A stretch of DNA of 64,000 nucleotides, from positions 138,362-202,361 of the forward strand of contig CAJOHD010000003.1 of assembly GCA_905234275.1 (NCBI GenBank). Direction: 5' to 3'. The translations under genes and the position numbers were made by a program. This document shows positions 57,766-64,000 of the stretch, piece after piece; within the stretch, counting starts at the first letter, position 1; the number at the start of each line of letters is the position of its first letter. This DNA is from an uncultured Bacteroidales bacterium. Lineage in GTDB: Bacteria; Bacteroidota; Bacteroidia; Bacteroidales; F082. The notes below the pieces were generated by a model that was given only the letters and a program-made list of their open reading frames with translations, had not been told where the DNA came from and did no database searches.

Positions 57766-58461
57766 TTAATCTAAATATTCGTCAAGGACGCCTCTTTTGA
57801 GGTATTTGTTGAACATTTCCTGTTCTTTCTTTTTAAATAAATTCTTAATCAAGCACTTAGGTATGAAAAGTTTCACCCACTGCATGACTTTAAACACCCA
57901 TATTCTCCATTTAGGTGCTTGATAGTCAAGCCATTGCGCAGGTGTACGCCAGTCTTTGCCATACCAGTATTCCAACACGCCATCGATGTCGGCCGGAGCG
58001 CTGAACTCCACGCCTTTAAACTCGATATTCGCTTGATTGTCAAAGAATTTGCGGGGAAGCGGCTCACCGCAGTTTATCAGAAGCTTGTCGTTATAGTCAG
58101 TAAAGAAATAGACATCGATATACTCGTTGTTTCTGATGACTGAAATCAGTCCGCGGTCGTCCCAACGAGCCACCTCGAAGCCATGCTCGCGAAACTCGAA
58201 AAGCATCGACAGAAAGAGGTTGACATCTTTAAAATCAGCGCCCAAGTCGATGTCCTCGTCATGAGCTATGAAATCTTTTTCACGAGCGGCGCCGAGCAAA
58301 GTGCCGTATGCCAGGAAGAATTTGAAGCCGTTTCTGTCGGCAATCTCCTTGAAAAGACAGAGGTTTTCGAAAGCTTTCTCTTTGTCGATAGGTTTCCAGC
58401 CCAAATAGATTTGGACGAGCTTGTATTTATATGTACCTTTCGGTGTCTTAATTCTCGGCAT
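57766..58461 (-). CDS. LicD-family phosphotransferase
   Basis: The 231-aa protein has the LicD core FFLAYGTLLGAAREKDFIAHDEDIDLG. LicD proteins transfer phosphocholine or related phospho-amino-alcohols from CDP carriers to glycans. The first ORF partner is the nucleotidyltransferase-PLP fusion, which may make the activated donor. It follows that gene by 2 nt. No separate LicA kinase or LicB transporter is visible, so choline uptake is not indicated. Confidence 0.85.
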   Translation of the reverse strand: MPRIKTPKGTYKYKLVQIYLGWKPIDKEKAFENLCLFKEIADRNGFKFFLAYGTLLGAAREKDFIAHDEDIDLGADFKDVNLFLSMLFEFREHGFEVARWDDRGLISVIRNNEYIDVYFFTDYNDKLLINCGEPLPRKFFDNQANIEFKGVEFSAPADIDGVLEYWYGKDWRTPAQWLDYQAPKWRIWVFKVMQWVKLFIPKCLIKNLFKKKEQEMFNKYLKRGVLDEYLD

Positions 58462-58463
58462 GA

Positions 58464-60275
58464 CTATAGTTTCTTTAATGTTTCAACAAGTTTGCTGTTG
58501 TCTTTACGGTCGCGAATCGCAATGCGGATGTAGTTTTTACCTCCGAATGCCGATTTTGTTGAGCAATCTTTTATCAAGATATCGGCTTTTTTCAACAAAA
58601 TGCGGGTTAATTCGGTCGAAGTGTACTTGTTTTTCACCTCGCAGAGGAAATAGTTGGCTTGTGAATCGACCACTCTCAAGAAAGGAATCTGTCTCAACTC
58701 ATTGATAAACAATTGCCTTTCTTCGATAAACTTATCGCAAGCCTCTTGATAATCTTTCTCGTATTTTGCGAAAATCTGCATGTAATACTCGGCAAACGAG
58801 TTGATGTTCCAAATAGCCACGTCTTTCTTCATCTTTGCGATGATCTCCTTGTCGGAAGTGGCAAAAACACCCAATCTCAATCCCGGCACACCATACGATT
58901 TGCTTATCGACTTCATCACCATCAGGTTAGGATTCGACTCGAGTATATCATTGTGCAACAATGAGTTATCTTTATGATTATCGGTAAAATCAACGAAGCT
59001 TTCATCGACAATCATGCGAATTTTACGCTCAGCAGCCCACTTCACTAGACTTAAAACGTCATTTTTCGGAATGTAATTACCTGAAGGGTTGTCAGGATTG
59101 ACCAAAAGCAGCATATTCACTCCTTTACCATCGAAAAACGTCATCAAATCGTCGGCTTTATAAGCGAAATCAGCGTTTTGCGGGATATATTGAACCACAT
59201 TTTCTTTCAGAAGTCGATTTGGATATTCCTCGAAAGTCGGGTAAATCACACCGATTTTCTTATCGGCAAAGCTCTCCATCGCGCTCTTGATGAGCTCAGC
59301 GGCACCGTTACCAACGCAGACGTATTCCTGCCTGATATTGAAGTACTTACCAGCCAGCAACGAGTTGACAAACATACCCGAAGGGTACTCCTGCAGCAAC
59401 ACGTCGAAGTTGGCGCGAAGCTCGTCTTTCATCTTAGGCGTCGGGAAATACGGATTCACGAGGTAGCAGAAGTCGAGAAGCTTCGGGAAGCGCCAGTATC
59501 CGCCATAGCGTTTCATGTATTTTTTAAGCTTCAAATCGCCCTCGGCAAAGATGGTCTCAGCGATGTCAAGGTCTTGAATATCATCGATTTCGTACCATTT
59601 CTCGTCGCCAATAGGCAAAGCCTTCAAACTCGATTTGTCGATCATCGTGAGCACCCGCAGCACCTCTTCGTAGTACTCGTTGTTGCCTTTCATCTGGCAA
59701 TAAGCCTCAAGCAGCGGCAGATACTGGTTGTTGATATAGCTCTTGCTGAATTTATAGATGTTGACGGTTTTGTAATATTTCTCGGCTTCCGTCTGCTTAA
59801 ACTCCTTTTTCGATATGAAATTCAATATGTTGCAGTCGTCGTCGATGGTCACCATGGTGCCGTCCATCCATTTCTCGTATTTTGCCACGAGAGCAAGGTC
59901 AGGTTGTTGATTATCAACGAGAAGATGCAGCATCGACTCTTCGTAAATCAGGTCGGATTCAAGCAGAAGAGTGTCGTCTTCCTTGAACTTATCTTTAGCC
60001 AAAGCAAGCGAATAGATGTTGTTTGTCTTATCGTAGATAGGGTTTTCGACAAACTCAACATTCAAGTTACCATATTGATTTTCAATATAGTTTACAAGAT
60101 TTTCTGCTTTATAGCCCACCACTATCACTATTCGTTTCAGGTCGAGATGCGAGAGGTAGGTCAACACGCGGTCGATGAGTTTCACACCATTGACTTCAAC
60201 CATGCATTTGGTGTTGTTTTTTGTGAGCTCACCGAGACGCTTGCCCATGCCCGCTGCTAAGATAATCGCTTGCAT
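58464..60275 (-). CDS. Fusion of a LicC/PntC-like nucleotidyltransferase and a class I aminotransferase/decarboxylase-fold PLP domain
   Basis: The 603-aa protein has an N-terminal nucleotidyltransferase (about 1-245) with ILAAGMGKRLGELTKNNTKC and a C-terminal PLP domain (about 265-600) with NPDNPSGN (393-400), VDESFVDF and the PLP lysine near 459 in MKSISKSYGVPGLRLG. Related cytidylyltransferases charge phosphocholine (LicC) or aminoethylphosphonate (PntC). HisC/CobD-type PLP domains can transaminate or decarboxylate phospho-amino-acids. The fusion could turn phosphoserine-type precursors into a CDP-amino-alcohol for the LicD partner; which reaction is made is not visible. Confidence 0.85.
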   Translation of the reverse strand: MQAIILAAGMGKRLGELTKNNTKCMVEVNGVKLIDRVLTYLSHLDLKRIVIVVGYKAENLVNYIENQYGNLNVEFVENPIYDKTNNIYSLALAKDKFKEDDTLLLESDLIYEESMLHLLVDNQQPDLALVAKYEKWMDGTMVTIDDDCNILNFISKKEFKQTEAEKYYKTVNIYKFSKSYINNQYLPLLEAYCQMKGNNEYYEEVLRVLTMIDKSSLKALPIGDEKWYEIDDIQDLDIAETIFAEGDLKLKKYMKRYGGYWRFPKLLDFCYLVNPYFPTPKMKDELRANFDVLLQEYPSGMFVNSLLAGKYFNIRQEYVCVGNGAAELIKSAMESFADKKIGVIYPTFEEYPNRLLKENVVQYIPQNADFAYKADDLMTFFDGKGVNMLLLVNPDNPSGNYIPKNDVLSLVKWAAERKIRMIVDESFVDFTDNHKDNSLLHNDILESNPNLMVMKSISKSYGVPGLRLGVFATSDKEIIAKMKKDVAIWNINSFAEYYMQIFAKYEKDYQEACDKFIEERQLFINELRQIPFLRVVDSQANYFLCEVKNKYTSTELTRILLKKADILIKDCSTKSAFGGKNYIRIAIRDRKDNSKLVETLKKL

Positions 60276-60281
60276 ATTTTT

Positions 60282-60316
60282 CAGTTTACAGTTTATCAGT
60301 TACCAGTTATCAGTTT
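60282..60316. repeat. Tandem 7-mer array (CAGTTTA / TCAGTTA)
   Basis: Five 7-mers read CAGTTTA, CAGTTTA, TCAGTTA, CCAGTTA, TCAGTTT. The array lies between the start of the fusion gene (60275) and the end of the GT gene, and encodes the last residues (KLITGN) and stop of the latter. The unit is unlike the GGTTNNN type but the length and location are the same. Confidence 0.82.
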
Positions 60317-61225
60317 TTTAATCTTTCTCTTAATGCCAAACGGTATCAATTGATTTATTCTATTGTATAAAGTGTTGTTGTTTCGGTAGAAACATTTGTC
60401 GAAACCGTAGTCAGGGACCACATATTTCGGATGTTGGAGAGGGAACTCGAGTTCCTGTTGTGCCAAGTAATCCTTGGCATCGGTGCTGAACGAGGTGTGG
60501 GTGGCGCCTTCACCGAATCCGATATTCGAAATCAGGCTCACTTTAGGGAATATCGAGAGCTGGTTTTGTGCCGAAAGTGTCAGGTACCATTGCCAGTCCC
60601 AAGCGCTCACATGGTTAGCGTCGACAGCTTTCAGGCGGTATCTCCAATAGTGAACGTCCCAAGCGCAATAGCCGATATTCTTGATGATAGAGTCCTCATA
60701 ATGCGAGCCGCGCCATGTCATGTTCAAGTCCATGTTTTTCCACGATCTGCGCCAGGTGCCCCAGCCGTTTGTCGACTTATATTTCGAGAAACAATAACTG
60801 TCTTTGATCTTGTATTTCTTGATGTAGTTGGCTCCGTCGACCATCCCGATACGGTCGTCGTCCTTGTATAGCTCAAGCATCTCCGCCATAAACGGGAAGA
60901 ACGACTTCTGTGGGAGGCAGTCATCCTCAAGTATGATACCGACCTCCTCATTCTCGAACAGCCAGTCGATGGCAGTGCTCACACCAAGCGAGCAGCCGAC
61001 GTTTTTGTCCAAGAAACGCGTCTTCACCTCACAGTCCCAGTCGACCTGCTTTAGCAGCTTATCTCTCAGATTGTCAACGACTTCCTTCTCTCCTTCGCGG
61101 TCTTCACGGGCACCGTCACAAGCCAGATACAACTTCTTCGGCTGAGCCTCACGAATCCTCTCAAACGTTCTCAAAGCCGTGTTTTCACGGGTAAAAAACA
61201 CCAATAATATAGGAATATTATACAT
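60296..61225 (-). CDS. Glycosyltransferase, GT-A fold
   Basis: The 309-aa product has MYNIPILLVFFTRENTALRTF, and the metal motif GIILEDDCLPQKSFFPFM (EDD), followed by the FSKYKSTNGWGTWRRSW acceptor region. It resembles glycosyltransferases annotated as sugar-nucleotide transferases near LicD genes. It is followed by the fusion gene across the heptamer array that encodes its C-terminus. Donor unknown. Confidence 0.85.
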   Translation of the reverse strand: MYNIPILLVFFTRENTALRTFERIREAQPKKLYLACDGAREDREGEKEVVDNLRDKLLKQVDWDCEVKTRFLDKNVGCSLGVSTAIDWLFENEEVGIILEDDCLPQKSFFPFMAEMLELYKDDDRIGMVDGANYIKKYKIKDSYCFSKYKSTNGWGTWRRSWKNMDLNMTWRGSHYEDSIIKNIGYCAWDVHYWRYRLKAVDANHVSAWDWQWYLTLSAQNQLSIFPKVSLISNIGFGEGATHTSFSTDAKDYLAQQELEFPLQHPKYVVPDYGFDKCFYRNNNTLYNRINQLIPFGIKRKIKKLITGN

Positions 61226-61231
61226 AACCTA

Positions 61232-62338
61232 TCAACTTAAATTCTTAAAAACATCATCGATAAAAGCCCCAACAGTATGGCTATCACAATAATTACAATC
61301 GTTTATATCAATGTCTTCCAAATCATTCAAACTATTGAATTTCTCCACCGCCCTACCAATGTGATAATCTTCCACAAGTTTACCTATCAATCCCTTCGCC
61401 GGCACATATACCGGAGTCTTAAACTGCGCGCAATATCCGATGATTCCGCTACTTGCATTGACGATTCTGTATGGCAAGACAACCTTGTCAGCAGTGTAAA
61501 CCAAACTCCCCATATAATCGTATGGCAGAAACTCTATCTTCGTTATTATTTGAATTTTATCTTTCAATAATTCCATTCTATTGAAAAACTGCTCTTTAAT
61601 ATCATTATCAATGCGACCTGCGAATACAATACAGTATTTCCGACACTCATCATCCGGCGTATTCTCAATCATATCAGTCACTTCCAGCGTTCCTTTGCGC
61701 TCCTCCAGATAGCCCAGATGCAAGATTATCTGTTTGTCTTCAGCAACATCCAACTCATCTCGCAAATCCTTAATTTCCTCAATTTTAAAAGGAATATACG
61801 GATCCGTCAAATATTTGAACTTGTTGGTCTTCCAAATCTCATTCAGCTTCAAAACAGAATCATTATCATTCAAAATAAACACATTTTCTATGCTTTTCTT
61901 GCGTGATAACAGTCTGTATTTCAATTTGTTAGATAATTTATTCAAAAACGAGGCCGTAGCCAGGTCATGCAGATAAATCGAGTAAATTATGCCCGAGACC
62001 TTGCTTTCCCCCACGGAATAAGGCAAAAACGGCATGAAATTCATCAAAGTGTTGAGGAAAATCTTGTCGGGCTTAACCTCCTTCACCACTTTTTTCAACT
62101 GCCTGTTCATCCGCCATGATTTCTTCAGTATCCCACCTTCTCCCTCTTCATTTTCAAGGTAAATGAAACTTATATTATCAGCTTTATCCCATTGAAAATC
62201 AACGCTTCGCTTTTCAAAATCTTTGCCGACGGCGAAAACAAACTTGTCTTTTGACTCAAGGGCACCCTGATACAGATGATGAAGGTACTCGATATGATGT
62301 CCTTCGGTCTTCAAGTCATATATCAAAATCTTCGCCAT
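61232..62338 (-). CDS. Glycosyltransferase, GT4-like
   Basis: The 368-aa protein has a GT-B layout with MAKILIYDLKTEGHHIEYLHHLYQ and a donor domain with LEERKGTLEVTDMI and VLPYRIVNASSGIIGYCAQFKTPVYV, matching the E-containing donor-binding stretch of GT4. It lies 6 nt after the neighbouring GT and 1 nt before the flippase stop. Confidence 0.82.
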   Translation of the reverse strand: MAKILIYDLKTEGHHIEYLHHLYQGALESKDKFVFAVGKDFEKRSVDFQWDKADNISFIYLENEEGEGGILKKSWRMNRQLKKVVKEVKPDKIFLNTLMNFMPFLPYSVGESKVSGIIYSIYLHDLATASFLNKLSNKLKYRLLSRKKSIENVFILNDNDSVLKLNEIWKTNKFKYLTDPYIPFKIEEIKDLRDELDVAEDKQIILHLGYLEERKGTLEVTDMIENTPDDECRKYCIVFAGRIDNDIKEQFFNRMELLKDKIQIITKIEFLPYDYMGSLVYTADKVVLPYRIVNASSGIIGYCAQFKTPVYVPAKGLIGKLVEDYHIGRAVEKFNSLNDLEDIDINDCNYCDSHTVGAFIDDVFKNLS

Positions 62339-62339
62339 C

Positions 62340-63866
62340 TCAATGAATTATTTTCGCTTTAATTTTACTCATATATCCCAGCACCACACCGCGTTCGTCT
62401 TTGTTCATCAGGAGGTAAAGACTGCTTAACGAAAGCAGACCCGACAACACAAGATTCACGCAAAGCCGCAGCCAGCCTTCATCCATGAAGCGGTTAAGCA
62501 ACACGAAACAGCCCACCATTATCGCGCAGAAAAGTACACTTTGAAGCATGACTTTCACCACAAATTCCATCACTCGGAAGCTAAAAGTCCTTTTTGCATA
62601 AAACAATGTTATCAGTATGTCGACTCCAGCTAAAACTATTGAAACATACATCGTTGTGTAGAAATTGTAACCCGATCTCAACATCAGATAAACCACTCCT
62701 AGCAACAAAATATAACTGAAACTTGTCATTATTGAATGCCCGGCCACCCTTCCTGTTGCCTGAATAGCCTGTATCACAAAGAAACTGAATGAGTTAAGCA
62801 CACTGATAGCAAAGCCCAACTGCACAAATCGCGTCGTGAACTCCGGCGGCGTCTTAAGCCATACCTTCAAGATGAAGTCTGTCTCGAAAATCACCGGCAC
62901 CGCTATCAGCAGCGACAACACAAAGGTTATTTTCGTCGCGGCATATATCAACTTGTATAGTCTCTCGTCATTACCAGCGGCCTGACTCTCCATCAGCTGC
63001 GGCACTATCGACTGCTTGAAGTTGGCCAAAAACCTGTCGACAGCGGTTTTTATCTGGTTTCCGATACCGTAAGCGGCATTGATTGCCACCCCGAAGAAGA
63101 TGTTAATCATCATCACAAGACCCTGCCAGTAAACCATCGACGAGGCAATGGAAAACAGCAACAGCAGGGAGAACGAAAGCATCTTTAAAAACAGCTGTTT
63201 CTCGTAATACACATACGGTTTCGTGACTTCCCGATAAAGATTGTTTGCCATCAGCCACACCACCAGGTTATACAGCACCGTGACCACAAAAGTGAGAAAT
63301 GCCAGAGTCCACAGCTTGTCAACCGGACTGACATACAAAAGGTACAGAATTCCCAACCTGCAGAAAGCCTCAGCGATATCAAGCACCGCAAGCTTTGAGA
63401 ACTCTTCCTTCGCTCTCAGATACGCGAACGGCGGCACCGTGATGATTCCCAAAATCAGGTTGACCGAAGTGAATTGGAACACCCACTGCGCCACATTCAT
63501 CCTCTCTTCCGGGATGTTTAGCCTGTGCAGGAAAAATATCGCAAAAACCTCCAAAAGTATCAACGTCACCGCGCTTATCGCGATATGTATCAGCATGGCG
63601 CTGCCGAAAATCTTCTTGGCACTCTCTCCACCCTCCTTGGCTTCCTCCACATTGTAGAATCGCTGCACCGCAGTGCCCATCGACATGTTCAAAAAGTTGA
63701 ACATCGTCACCACGCCGCTGATGAGGTTGTTCAAGCCGTAATCGTCCACGCCGAGCTGCTGCAGCATCACCCGCGCCGTGATAAAACTGATAACCATCAC
63801 GATAAACGTACGGATGTACAACGCGATGGTGTTAAAAGCTATCCTCGAATTACGGTCTTTAATCAT
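62340..63866 (-). CDS. wzx: Polysaccharide flippase (Wzx-like), second copy in the window
   Basis: The 508-aa protein has about twelve to fourteen membrane segments, starting MIKDRNSRIAFNTIALYIRTFIVMVISF, with VMLQQLGVDDYGLNNLISG typical of the polysaccharide-biosynthesis family. It differs from the flippase at 17606. Its start overlaps the stop of the partial upstream gene (ATGA). Confidence 0.9.
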   Translation of the reverse strand: MIKDRNSRIAFNTIALYIRTFIVMVISFITARVMLQQLGVDDYGLNNLISGVVTMFNFLNMSMGTAVQRFYNVEEAKEGGESAKKIFGSAMLIHIAISAVTLILLEVFAIFFLHRLNIPEERMNVAQWVFQFTSVNLILGIITVPPFAYLRAKEEFSKLAVLDIAEAFCRLGILYLLYVSPVDKLWTLAFLTFVVTVLYNLVVWLMANNLYREVTKPYVYYEKQLFLKMLSFSLLLLFSIASSMVYWQGLVMMINIFFGVAINAAYGIGNQIKTAVDRFLANFKQSIVPQLMESQAAGNDERLYKLIYAATKITFVLSLLIAVPVIFETDFILKVWLKTPPEFTTRFVQLGFAISVLNSFSFFVIQAIQATGRVAGHSIMTSFSYILLLGVVYLMLRSGYNFYTTMYVSIVLAGVDILITLFYAKRTFSFRVMEFVVKVMLQSVLFCAIMVGCFVLLNRFMDEGWLRLCVNLVLSGLLSLSSLYLLMNKDERGVVLGYMSKIKAKIIH

Positions 63867-64000
63867 TTTTTGTTGTAAACGTTAAACAAATCCCAATACA
63901 CTTCTCTTAATTTCAGTGCCATTCCTTTATTTCCAAACAACTCATCATTAGTTTCCAAAGCATTGTTTACCAATGTGTTAGCCAGCTCTTTCGATTCCAT
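63863..64000 (-). CDS. C-terminal end of a gene beyond the window, probably a glycosyltransferase
   Basis: The frame is open from the right edge and ends TGA at 63863-63865, giving residues MESKELANTLVNNALETNDE... and NVYNKK. A short helix with alternating charged and hydrophobic residues at the end of a GT4 domain has this look (ELANTLVNNA-type). The true start is outside the window; the ATG at the edge may be internal. Confidence 0.5.
   Translation of the reverse strand: MESKELANTLVNNALETNDELFGNKGMALKLREVYWDLFNVYNKK

Noticed and set aside
59178-60260. Long rightward open frame of about 360 codons opposite the nucleotidyltransferase-PLP fusion
   Set aside because: It is the antisense of a clear gene with recognised domains; the composition (many Val/His/Phe/Glu) and lack of family features mark it as a shadow.

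Overview
The window reads as chromosomal DNA from a member of the Bacteroidales, probably a gut or oral Bacteroides/Prevotella-like organism. Supporting signs are a UpxY-type (NusG-like) capsule antiterminator, promoters of the Bacteroidetes form TTTG - about 22 nt - TAnnTTTG in front of upxY and both tRNAs, a fimbrillin-like lipoprotein, DUF3791/DUF3990 genes, an EF-G2-like elongation factor, and many short intergenic repeats of kinds common in this order. Nothing in the sequence fixes the species.

Region 1 (about 39.7 kb down to 1, minus strand) is a long surface-polysaccharide locus read leftward from upxY. It contains two UDP-sugar dehydrogenases, two rmlA copies, rmlB, two FdtA/QdtA-type cupin isomerases, a flippase (wzx), a putative polymerase (wzy), two GT61-like transferases, a self-contained acyl-building set (FabD, ACP, KR-type SDR, two KASIII-like synthases, a VOC/methylmalonyl-CoA-epimerase-like protein, an MBL hydrolase and a GNAT-like protein), a 3-aminosugar transaminase, two GT4 transferases, two ATP-grasp proteins, a polysaccharide deacetylase, an initiating sugar-phosphate transferase and a PLP-fold protein. 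Read together, the genes suggest a dTDP-3-amino-3,6-dideoxyhexose carrying a custom acyl group.

Region 2 (24.3-34.8 kb) is an accessory block lying between the two rmlA copies inside that locus. It holds a metallophosphoesterase-STAND ATPase giant protein, a possible structured RNA, a four-helix-bundle gene set in heptamer repeats, a DUF3791/DUF3990 (ADP-ribosyltransferase-like) trio, a fimbrillin-like lipoprotein, a lipocalin, a zeta-toxin-like kinase and an unknown gene set with a membrane coiled-coil protein.

Region 3 (39.7-54.9 kb) is housekeeping: tRNA-Gln, an LTA-synthase-like sulfatase-fold protein, trkA, an omega-amidase, an outer-membrane barrel, an exosortase-family protein, a CLC channel, exonuclease III, mnmA, an EF-G2-like factor, a PfkB kinase and tRNA-Asn. 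It is dense with palindromic REP-like units (core GTCATTTCG...GAGAAATC), mostly in inverted pairs. Two such pairs, 432-433 bp long, each enclose a gene for a small GIY-YIG nuclease, and a 140-bp relative without the gene lies beside one of them. Other pairs sit at or inside coding ends, and one is fused in frame into the sulfatase-like gene.

Region 4 (55.0-64.0 kb, minus strand) is a second polysaccharide cluster: two sugar-phosphate transferases, glycosyltransferases, a LicD-type phosphotransferase, a nucleotidyltransferase-PLP fusion and a second flippase. It probably decorates a glycan with a phospho-amino-alcohol. It runs off the right edge.

A second repeat family runs through the window: tandem 7-mers, mostly of form GGTTNNN. 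They often form the last codons and stop of genes, flank both four-helix-bundle genes, and one array lies in frame inside the aminosugar transaminase. No transposase, integrase or CRISPR array was seen, and no gene-free stretch exceeds 300 bases.
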